DNA from: Oscillospiraceae bacterium
Lineage (GTDB): Bacteria > Bacillota > Clostridia > Oscillospirales > Oscillospiraceae
Direction of reading: 5' to 3'
Assembly: GCA_017458025.1 (NCBI GenBank)
Contig: JAFTGG010000125.1
Location: forward strand, 1-18,346
Length of the DNA: 18,346 nt
Below are positions 1 through 5,819 of this stretch, piece by piece. Under the pieces are notes generated by a model. The model searched no databases. It saw nothing but the letters and a program-made list of their open reading frames with translations, and was not told the DNA's origin. The translations under genes and the position numbers were made by a program. Within the stretch, counting starts at the first letter, position 1. Each line of letters begins with the position of its first letter.

Positions 1-1361
1 ACTCCGGCATCCTCAACGGCATGACCGTCAAGGACGCGATCCCGTATATGAAGAACTATGCCGTCGAGCAGGGCTGGGGTAAGGAGAAGACGAATTTTAA
101 GCTGCGCGATTGGGTGTTCTCCCGCCAGCGCTATTGGGGCGAGCCGATCCCGCTGGTCAACTGTTCGGACTGCGGCTGGGTGCCGGTGCCGGAGGAGGAG
201 CTGCCGCTCGTGCTGCCGCAGGTCGAAAGCTACGAGCCCACCGACGATGGCGAGAGCCCGATCTCCAAGATGACCGATTGGGTCAACACCACCTGCCCGA
301 AGTGCGGCAAACCCGCGAAGCGCGAGACCGACACGATGCCGCAGTGGGCGGGTTCGAGCTGGTACTTCCTGCGCTACATGGACCCGCGCAACGATTCCGC
401 GCCGGTCTCGCACGAGGCGGAGGAGTATTGGGGTCCGGTGGACTGGTACAACGGCGGCATGGAGCACACGACGCTGCATCTGCTCTACAGCCGCTTCTGG
501 CACAAGTTCCTGTACGACATCGGCGTCGTCCACACGCCGGAGCCGTATGCCAAGCGCACGAGCCACGGCATGATCCTCGGCCAGAACCCGCACTACGCCG
601 GCTTCGCCAAGACCGAGGAGGAGAAACAGGCGCTCATCGAGAAGTACGGCAATCAGGCGCTGCGTCCGGCGGTCAAGATGTCGAAGTCCCTCGGCAACGT
701 CGTCAACCCCGACGACGTGGTGAAGGCCTACGGCGCGGATACGATGCGCCTCTACATCATGTTCATCGGCGACTTCGAGAAGACCGCGACATGGTCTGAC
801 GAGGCAGTGAAGGGCAGCAAGCGCTTCCTCGACCGCTGCTGGAACCTGATGGACATGGTCAGCGACGAGGCGGGGATCTCCGAGAAGAACGCCGCCACCG
901 TCCACAAGACCATCAAGAAGGTCACGAGCGATATCGACGACCTCAAGATGAACACCGCGATCGCGGCGCTCATGGCGATGGTCAACGAGTTCTATGCGAA
1001 CGGCCTCTCCCGCGGCGACCTCAAGGCGCTCATGCTGATGCTCAGCCCGTTCGCGCCGCACATGGTCGAGGAGATGTGGGAGCTGACCGGCTTTGCGAAG
1101 GAGACCGGCAAGATGGCGATGCAATGCGGCTGGCCCGAGTACGACGAGAGCAAGACCGTCGCCGCCACCGTCGAGATGGCGGTGCAGGTGCAGGGCAAGC
1201 TGCGCGGCACGATCAGCGTCCCGACCGACAGCGACGAAGCGACGGTGGTTGCCGCCGCGAAAGCGAACGAGAAGGTCGCCAAGTCGCTCGACGGCATGCA
1301 GATCGTCAAGACGATCCTTGTGAAGAACAAGCTCGTCAACCTGATCGTCAAGCCCGTTTGA
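1..1361 (+). CDS. leuS: Leucine--tRNA ligase, C-terminal part (5' partial)
   Basis: Charges tRNA-Leu with leucine in the cytoplasm (class Ia synthetase). The gene runs in from the left edge; the reading frame starts at base 3 and about 452 residues are visible, so the HIGH motif and most of the editing domain lie outside. Visible are the LRDWVFSRQRYWGEPIP block that returns to the catalytic domain, two zinc-ribbon-like Cys pairs (CSDC and CPKC), the TMPQWAGSSWYFLRYMDP and GGMEHTTLHLLYSRFWHKFL blocks, the KMSKSLGNVV signature that stabilises the adenylate transition state, a helical anticodon-binding domain (roughly residues 290-380 of the visible part) and the small C-terminal domain ending NLIVKPV. 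The stop TGA is at 1359-1361. No clear terminator follows. Identification is near certain; nothing suggests damage. Confidence 0.97.
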   Translation, partial: SGILNGMTVKDAIPYMKNYAVEQGWGKEKTNFKLRDWVFSRQRYWGEPIPLVNCSDCGWVPVPEEELPLVLPQVESYEPTDDGESPISKMTDWVNTTCPKCGKPAKRETDTMPQWAGSSWYFLRYMDPRNDSAPVSHEAEEYWGPVDWYNGGMEHTTLHLLYSRFWHKFLYDIGVVHTPEPYAKRTSHGMILGQNPHYAGFAKTEEEKQALIEKYGNQALRPAVKMSKSLGNVVNPDDVVKAYGADTMRLYIMFIGDFEKTATWSDEAVKGSKRFLDRCWNLMDMVSDEAGISEKNAATVHKTIKKVTSDIDDLKMNTAIAALMAMVNEFYANGLSRGDLKALMLMLSPFAPHMVEEMWELTGFAKETGKMAMQCGWPEYDESKTVAATVEMAVQVQGKLRGTISVPTDSDEATVVAAAKANEKVAKSLDGMQIVKTILVKNKLVNLIVKPV

Positions 1362-1498
1362 CGGCGCTTTTTCCGCGTCGCCGCGCTGCGGACGACTGAA
1401 ATACACAGGCTGTGTCCGCGCATCCGCGCCTCGCCGGACAAAAAATCGCTTGTCAATCGCAGATTTTCAAGGATTTTGCAAAAATCCGAAAAAATTTA

Positions 1499-1527
1499 TT
1501 GACAAGCCCTCGCGATTCCCATATAAT
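1499..1527 (+). promoter_or_regulatory. Consensus sigma-A promoter of rpsU
   Basis: TTGACA at 1499-1504, then exactly 17 bp, then TATAAT at 1522-1527: a perfect match in both boxes. Transcription would start near 1534, leaving a leader of about 70 nt before rpsU. The leader holds a 6-bp inverted repeat, AGTCAT (1538-1543) and ATGACT (1548-1553), around a 4-nt loop. A promoter this strong fits a ribosomal protein gene. Confidence 0.9.
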
Positions 1528-1604
1528 GCTCTACGCAAGTCATGCAGATGACTCTACTGAGCGCTCTGGAGATAGCCGGGCGTATCGGAGGGAGGGAAAT
1601 ATAG

Positions 1605-1790
1605 ATGTCCGAAGTGCATGTCAAGGAAGGCGAGTCTCTGGACAGCGCGCTCAAGCGCTTTAAGAGAAGCTGCGCCAAGGCCGGCATCGTGGCGGAGGTG
1701 CGCCGTCGTGAGGCGTACGAGAGCCCCAGCGTCAAGCGCCGCAAGAAGAGCGAGGCCGCGCGCAAGAACCGCAATAAGCGCTACTACTAA
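1605..1790 (+). CDS. rpsU: Small ribosomal subunit protein bS21
   Basis: A basic protein of 61 residues, the usual size for bS21, which joins the 30S subunit late near the 3' end of 16S rRNA and helps translation initiation. The N-terminus [20 protein letters not shown] and the Arg/Lys-rich tail ([17 protein letters not shown]) are typical of the family. The start is set by a strong ribosome binding site, GGAGGGAGGG at 1587-1596, 8 nt before ATG. The gene has its own perfect promoter and an intrinsic terminator 7 nt after the stop, so most transcripts should be monocistronic. Confidence 0.97.
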   Translation: MSEVHVKEGESLDSALKRFKRSCAKAGIVAEVRRREAYESPSVKRRKKSEAARKNRNKRYY

Positions 1791-1797
1791 GAGTTTC

Positions 1798-1832
1798 AAA
1801 AAGAAAGGACGCCAAAGGCGTCCTTTCTTTTT
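1798..1832 (+). terminator. Intrinsic terminator after rpsU
   Basis: A perfect 16-bp stem: 1798-1813 pairs with 1817-1832 around the 3-nt loop AAA. The 3' arm ends in a run of T (1828-1832). It directly abuts the Shine-Dalgarno of the next gene (from 1834), so any yqeG transcription from the rpsU promoter has to read through it. Confidence 0.9.
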
Positions 1833-1846
1833 GAGGAGGGATTTCC

Positions 1847-2353
1847 ATGTCTTTTTCGTTGATCCCTGATTATGTTTTTCGCGATTATACCGCCGTTACG
1901 CCGGATTTTTTGCGCTCTTTGGGCGTGCGGCTGCTGCTCGCCGACCTCGACTATACCCTCGCGCCCAAGCGGCAGCCGGAGCCGGACGCGGCGCTGCTGC
2001 GATGGGTCGAATCGCTGCGTGGCGGCGGCGTCACGCTGGAGATCGTGTCCAACAATCGCTCGCCCGCGCGCGTGGAGCGCTTCTGCCGCGGCCTCGGCAT
2101 CGGCTACACCGGACACGCAGGCAAGCCGTCAACACGGGGCTACCGCGCCGCGATGCGCAAGCACGGCGCAAGCGCGGCGGAGACCGCCATGCTCGGCGAC
2201 AAGCTGCTGACCGACACGCTGGGCGCAGAGCGCAGCGGCGTTACCATGCTGATGGTCGAGCCGAAGGGCGGGCCTGCCGGCGCGTGGAACCGCGCGCTGC
2301 ACGCCATGCAGGAGCCGTTTAAGCGCGCGTGCGAGCATGACCGGCGCGGGTAA
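1847..2353 (+). CDS. yqeG: YqeG-family HAD phosphatase (subfamily IIIA)
   Basis: 168 residues, the usual length of YqeG-type HAD hydrolases. Motif I is DLDYT (residues 33-37; D33 would be the nucleophile and D35 the general acid/base), motif II is the Ser of VSNN (67-70), the motif III Lys is K93 in GKPS, and motif IV is GDKLLTD (117-123). The physiological substrate is not established; the family has been linked to phosphatidylglycerophosphate dephosphorylation and often lies near ribosome-related genes, as here. The start ATG at 1847 follows GAGGAGGG (1833-1840) by 6 nt. No promoter fits between the rpsU terminator and this site, so expression probably depends on terminator readthrough. The family call is secure, the substrate is not. 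Confidence 0.9.
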   Translation: MSFSLIPDYVFRDYTAVTPDFLRSLGVRLLLADLDYTLAPKRQPEPDAALLRWVESLRGGGVTLEIVSNNRSPARVERFCRGLGIGYTGHAGKPSTRGYRAAMRKHGASAAETAMLGDKLLTDTLGAERSGVTMLMVEPKGGPAGAWNRALHAMQEPFKRACEHDRRG

Positions 2354-2388
2354 TTTCAGATTTTTTGGTACAGGATAGCGAAAAGGTC

Positions 2389-2417
2389 TTGCAATACTGC
2401 CAAATATAGGGTAAAAT
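2389..2417 (+). promoter_or_regulatory. Sigma-A promoter of efp
   Basis: TTGCAA (2389-2394), 17-bp spacer, TAAAAT (2412-2417), inside an AT-rich stretch after the yqeG stop. The start would be near 2424, giving a leader of about 70 nt. Confidence 0.75.
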
Positions 2418-2494
2418 ACCATAGGTTAATCACCATACACGGTTCAATTTGAGGAAGTCGCCACAGATTTCCTCGGGATTAGGAGGAATATACT

Positions 2495-3061
2495 ATGGCA
2501 ACGATCACTGCCGGCGATTTCCGAAACGGCAAGACCTTTGAGATGGACGGCAAGGTCTATCAGGTCGTCGAGTTCCAGCATGTCAAGCCCGGCAAGGGCG
2601 CGGCGTTCGTTCGCACCAAGATGAAGAACGTCATGACGGGCGGCGTCACCGAGACCAGCTTCAACCCGACCGCCAAGTTCGAGGAAGCCGTCATCGAGCG
2701 CAAGGATATGGAGTACAGCTACAACGACGGCGACCTGTACTACTTCATGGATCAGGAGACCTACGACATGGTCCCGCTGAACCGCGACATGCTGGGCGAC
2801 GCGTTCCGCTTCATCAAGGAGAACACGATGTGCAAGGTGCTCTCTTACAAGGGCAGCGTCTTCGGCATCGAGCCGCCGAACTTCGTCGATCTCGTCGTCA
2901 CGAAATCCGATCCGGGCGCTAAGGGCGACACGGCGACCAACGTCACCAAGCCCGCGATCCTCGAAACCGGCGCGGAGATCAAGGTGCCGCTGTTCATCAA
3001 CGAGGGCGACAAGATCCAGATCGACACGCGCACCGGCGAGTATATCGGCCGCGCGAAGTAA
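2495..3061 (+). CDS. efp: Translation elongation factor P
   Basis: 188 residues, close to the 185 typical of EF-P, which binds between the P and E sites and relieves stalling at polyproline stretches. The N-terminal KOW-like domain carries the loop [11 protein letters not shown]34 at its tip is the position that is post-translationally modified in many bacteria. The two OB-like domains follow, ending [16 protein letters not shown], a classic EF-P C-terminus. The start ATG at 2495 is preceded by AGGAGG at 2481-2486. It has its own promoter. No gene for an EF-P-modifying enzyme (EpmA/EpmB or YmfI type) is seen nearby, so the modification cannot be told from this window. Confidence 0.97.
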   Translation: MATITAGDFRNGKTFEMDGKVYQVVEFQHVKPGKGAAFVRTKMKNVMTGGVTETSFNPTAKFEEAVIERKDMEYSYNDGDLYYFMDQETYDMVPLNRDMLGDAFRFIKENTMCKVLSYKGSVFGIEPPNFVDLVVTKSDPGAKGDTATNVTKPAILETGAEIKVPLFINEGDKIQIDTRTGEYIGRAK

Positions 3062-3077
3062 GCACAATATACCACGG

Positions 3078-3103
3078 GGCTGCATTCCTTGCAGAATGCA
3101 GCC
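3078..3103 (+). promoter_or_regulatory. Intercistronic hairpin between efp and the zinc-ribbon gene
   Basis: Perfect 10-bp inverted repeat: GGCTGCATTC (3078-3087) and GAATGCAGCC (3094-3103) around a 6-nt loop. No T-run follows, so it is not a classic intrinsic terminator. It could protect or process the efp message or act as a weak attenuator; that is inference. Confidence 0.55.
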
Positions 3104-3134
3104 TCGACCTTACACAACGAAAGGGGAATGAACT

Positions 3135-3536
3135 ATGGGTGTTTCCGAGAAAGTCGCGTATCTCAAGGGTCTGATCGAGGGACTCAAGATCGACGAAGAT
3201 TCCGATTACGGCAAGGTCTTCAAGGCCATCGTCGACGTGCTCGACGAGGTTGCGTTGGAGATCGAGGACCTGACCGACGAGGTCATGGAGGTCGGCGACG
3301 GCCTCGACGTACTCAGCGACGACCTCGCGGACGTCGAGGAGCTGGTCTACGACGATGAGGACGAGTTCGACGAGGACGATGACGAGCCGGTGTATATGAC
3401 CACCTGTCCGGACTGCGAGGAGGAGATCTACTTCGACGAGACCTACCTCGAGGACGGCACCGTCGTCTGCCCGAACTGCGGCGCGACGCTGGAGTTTGAC
3501 GTCGCGGACATCGACGCCGGCGAGGACGACGAATAA
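3135..3536 (+). CDS. Acidic zinc-ribbon protein (CD1247 N-terminal domain type)
   Basis: 133 residues, very rich in Asp and Glu. Residues 1-70 look helical and begin MGVSEKVAYLKGLIEGL, a signature of a small clostridial family usually named after Clostridioides difficile CD1247. An acidic linker (about 72-85, DDEDEFDEDDDEP) leads to a C-terminal zinc ribbon with CPDC (C91, C94) and CPNC (C112, C115). No function is established; a nucleic-acid or RNA polymerase contact is possible but only inferred from the ribbon. The ATG at 3135 follows AAAGGGG by 7 nt. It lies 73 bp behind efp with no promoter seen, so it is probably cotranscribed with efp. Confidence 0.85.
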   Translation: MGVSEKVAYLKGLIEGLKIDEDSDYGKVFKAIVDVLDEVALEIEDLTDEVMEVGDGLDVLSDDLADVEELVYDDEDEFDEDDDEPVYMTTCPDCEEEIYFDETYLEDGTVVCPNCGATLEFDVADIDAGEDDE

Positions 3537-3547
3537 CACAAATGCGG

Positions 3548-3580
3548 AAAGCCCCGCCGCTGTCTACGGCGGGGCTTTTT
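3548..3580 (+). terminator. Intrinsic terminator after the zinc-ribbon gene
   Basis: 12-bp stem AAAGCCCCGCCG (3548-3559) with CGGCGGGGCTTT (3567-3578), 7-nt loop, then T to 3580. It starts 11 nt after the stop codon and ends only 5 nt before the ribosome binding site of the MFS gene. Confidence 0.9.
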
Positions 3581-3598
3581 CGCGTAAAGGAGCGTAAC

Positions 3599-4756
3599 GT
3601 GGTTTCCTTATTGCTTGCCATCATCTACCTTGCGTTCATCAGCCTGGGGCTGCCGGATTCGCTGCTCGGCTCGGCGTGGCCGGTAATCCACGGCGAGCTG
3701 GGCGTGCCGCTTTCCTGGTCGGGCGTTATCTTCATGATTATCTCCGTCGGGACGGTGATTTCGAGCCTCAACAGCGACCGGCTGACGCGGCGCTTCGGGG
3801 CGGGAAGGGTGACTGCCGCCAGCGTGGCGATGACCTGCGCGGCGCTGTTCGGCTTCTCGCTCAGCGGCTCATTCTGGCTGCTGTGCCTGTGGGCGGTCCC
3901 GTACGGACTCGGCGCGGGCGGCGTGGACGCGGCGCTCAACAACTACGTCGCGCTGCACTACGCGAGCCGGCACATGAGCTGGCTGCACTGCATGTGGGGC
4001 GTCGGCGCGACGGTGGGACCGTACGTCATGGGCAGCGTCCTGACCGCCGGCGGCAGCTGGCACAGCGGCTATCGCGTCATTGGCGCGATCCAGCTCGCAC
4101 TGACGGCGATCCTGCTGCTGAGCCTTCCGCTCTGGAAGCAAAATGGCACGGAAGCCGGAGAACAGAGAAGCGGTAAAGCGTTATCACTTGTCGATATATT
4201 TGCCATTCCCGGCGCGAAAGCGGTCATGCTCTGTTTCTTCTGCTACTGCGCGGCGGAGCAGACCGTCGGACTCTGGGCGAGCAGCTACCTCGTGAATGTG
4301 AGGGGAATTGATCCCGTGACCGCGGCGGGCTATGGCAGCCTGTTTTTTATCGGTATCACGGCGGGCCGCGCGGTCAGCGGGTTTATCACCTACCGCCTGA
4401 ACGACACGCAGATGGTGCGGTTGGGGCAGGGGATCATCGCCGTAGGGCTGGCGCTGCTGTTCCTACCGCTGGGCGAACGCGCCGCTTTCGCGGGACTGAT
4501 CCTCGTCGGGCTCGGCTGCGCGCCAATCTATCCGAGCGTGATCCACTCGACGCCCGCGCACTTCGGCGCGGAGCGTTCGCAGGCGCTTATCGGCGTACAG
4601 ATGGCGAGCGCGTACGTCGGCACGTCGCTGATGCCGCCGCTGTTCGGCGCGCTCTCGTCGCGCGCGTCGCTGCGCATTTTTCCGGCGTATCTGCTCGTGC
4701 TGCTCATCGTGATGGCCGCGTCGCATCTCGCACTGTGCAGAAAGACGGATACATAA
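3599..4756 (+). CDS. MFS transporter (FucP/sugar-permease-like)
   Basis: 385 residues with about 12 hydrophobic segments in a 6+6 layout and a hydrophilic loop near residues 180-200, as in the major facilitator superfamily. The loop after the second segment (SDRLTRRFGAGR) matches the family's motif A. Overall it resembles FucP-like permeases, but the substrate is unknown. I chose the GTG at 3599 because AAAGGAG (3586-3592) lies 6 nt upstream; the earlier in-frame ATG at 3542 would put the terminator hairpin inside the coding region. No promoter is visible between the terminator and this start. The gene ends facing the LysR gene, sharing a bidirectional terminator. The cytoplasmic loop is locally AT-richer (about 4138-4205). 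Confidence 0.85.
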   Translation: MVSLLLAIIYLAFISLGLPDSLLGSAWPVIHGELGVPLSWSGVIFMIISVGTVISSLNSDRLTRRFGAGRVTAASVAMTCAALFGFSLSGSFWLLCLWAVPYGLGAGGVDAALNNYVALHYASRHMSWLHCMWGVGATVGPYVMGSVLTAGGSWHSGYRVIGAIQLALTAILLLSLPLWKQNGTEAGEQRSGKALSLVDIFAIPGAKAVMLCFFCYCAAEQTVGLWASSYLVNVRGIDPVTAAGYGSLFFIGITAGRAVSGFITYRLNDTQMVRLGQGIIAVGLALLFLPLGERAAFAGLILVGLGCAPIYPSVIHSTPAHFGAERSQALIGVQMASAYVGTSLMPPLFGALSSRASLRIFPAYLLVLLIVMAASHLALCRKTDT

Positions 4757-4774
4757 TATCCGCGGGTCAACGCC

Positions 4775-4809
4775 AAAAAAGGGAGACGCTGTAAGCGTCT
4801 CCCTTTTTT
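4775..4809. terminator. Bidirectional terminator between the MFS and LysR genes
   Basis: Perfect 16-bp stem: AAAAAAGGGAGACGCT (4775-4790) with its complement at 4794-4809 around loop GTA. A-run on one side and T-run on the other serve both convergent genes. Confidence 0.92.
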
Positions 4810-4815
4810 GAACTG

Positions 4816-5712
4816 TCAGAACGGGTGCTTCGCGGTTTCGAGGATCGTGTCGAGCATGCCCTGGATCTGCGGCGTGACCACCTTGTTCTTGTGGTACAGC
4901 AGCTGCCGCCACTGTCGCATGACGCAGTCCCGCACGGGAACGATGGCGAGCTCATTCTCGTGGATACTCTTTTCCACCGTGTAGCGCGGCAGCACCGAAA
5001 GGAACTCCGGCTCCTCGCACAGCAGGCGCAGGGCGAGCACGTCGCTTTCCAGCTCGCAGAACGGCTCGATGGCGAGGCCGTGGCGCGCGAGCTCGCGGTC
5101 GAATTGGTCGCGGTAGGCGTTGTTGCGATTCATCAGCACGAAAGGATGGCCGACGAGATCGGCGAGACGGACGTCCGCGCGCTGCGCCAGCGGGTTCGCG
5201 GCATTTGTGACGACGACGATGTCCTCCTCCGCCTCGAAGACCTTGACAAACTGCGTGTCGAACACCTGCTCGTCGAGCGTGTAGATGAGGTCGAGCTCGT
5301 TTTTGATGAGCAGTTCGCGCAGCCGCGCGACGTTGTCGCCGTGGATATTGGTCAGGACGCGCGGGAAGCGCCGGTGGAACGCGGGGACGATGTCCGCGAA
5401 CGACGCGGTCATCAGCGAGTCGAGCGTGCCGACGCGCACCGTGCCGGTCAGGTCGGCGGTCTCGGTGGCGAACGCGCTCGCGCGGGCGACGGCGCTCACC
5501 ACGTCGCGCGCGTAGACGGTGAAGTCCTTGCCGTACTGCGTGATCGACACGTTCTTGCCGATGCGATCGAACAGCTGCACGCCCAGCTCGCGCTCAAGCT
5601 GCTGGATCTGGACGGTGACGGCGGACTGCGAGTAGTCCAGCGCTTCCGCAGCCTTGGAAAAGCTCTTGAGCTCGGTCACCTTGAGAAACGTGGTCAGATT
5701 TCGGATTTCCAT
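4816..5712 (-). CDS. LysR-family transcriptional regulator
   Basis: 298 residues, the standard LysR length. The N-terminal winged helix-turn-helix (about 1-60: MEIRNLTTFLKVTELKSFSKA, with AAEALDYSQSAVTVQIQQLE as recognition region) is followed by a two-lobed effector-binding domain (about 90-290). The start ATG at 5712 has AGAAGG 6 nt upstream. Its promoter lies in the 107-bp gap behind it and overlaps two dyads, so autoregulation or catabolite control is plausible. The neighbouring MFS gene is convergent rather than divergent, so a regulator-target link with it is not supported by layout. Effector and regulon are unknown. Confidence 0.92.
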   Translation of the reverse strand: MEIRNLTTFLKVTELKSFSKAAEALDYSQSAVTVQIQQLERELGVQLFDRIGKNVSITQYGKDFTVYARDVVSAVARASAFATETADLTGTVRVGTLDSLMTASFADIVPAFHRRFPRVLTNIHGDNVARLRELLIKNELDLIYTLDEQVFDTQFVKVFEAEEDIVVVTNAANPLAQRADVRLADLVGHPFVLMNRNNAYRDQFDRELARHGLAIEPFCELESDVLALRLLCEEPEFLSVLPRYTVEKSIHENELAIVPVRDCVMRQWRQLLYHKNKVVTPQIQGMLDTILETAKHPF

Positions 5713-5756
5713 AAAAGCCTTCTTTCGATTCGGAAAAACGATTAGTTTCTTGAAAT

Positions 5757-5785
5757 ATTTTAATAAATCGAAAGCGCTTTGTCAA
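5757..5785 (-). promoter_or_regulatory. Promoter of the LysR gene with overlapping palindromes
   Basis: On the minus strand, TTGACA (5785-5780), 17-bp spacer, TAAAAT (5762-5757). The perfect palindrome AAAGCGCTTT (5771-5780) touches the -35 box and resembles the core of a CcpA cre site. A second, imperfect dyad (5779-5800, TTGTCAAG and CTTGGACAA arms with one extra base) covers the -35 region. Either could be an operator. Confidence 0.75.
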
Positions 5786-5819
5786 GGAAAACTTGGACAA
5801 ATTGCCGAAAAAGTACCAA

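Noticed and set aside
1362..1498. Possible terminator or small gene after leuS
   Set aside because: Only short dyads (for example 1471-1487, a 7-bp stem) without a T-run, and no frame with a ribosome binding site.
2424..2494. Riboswitch or attenuator in the efp leader
   Set aside because: Only a weak 6-bp pairing (2451-2456 with 2469-2474) and no known riboswitch motif.
3542..3598. Upstream ATG at 3542 as start of the MFS transporter
   Set aside because: It would place a strong intrinsic terminator inside the coding sequence and has no ribosome binding site.
4825..5745. 306-residue open frame on the + strand opposite the LysR gene
   Set aside because: Antisense shadow; the LysR reading frame is unambiguous.
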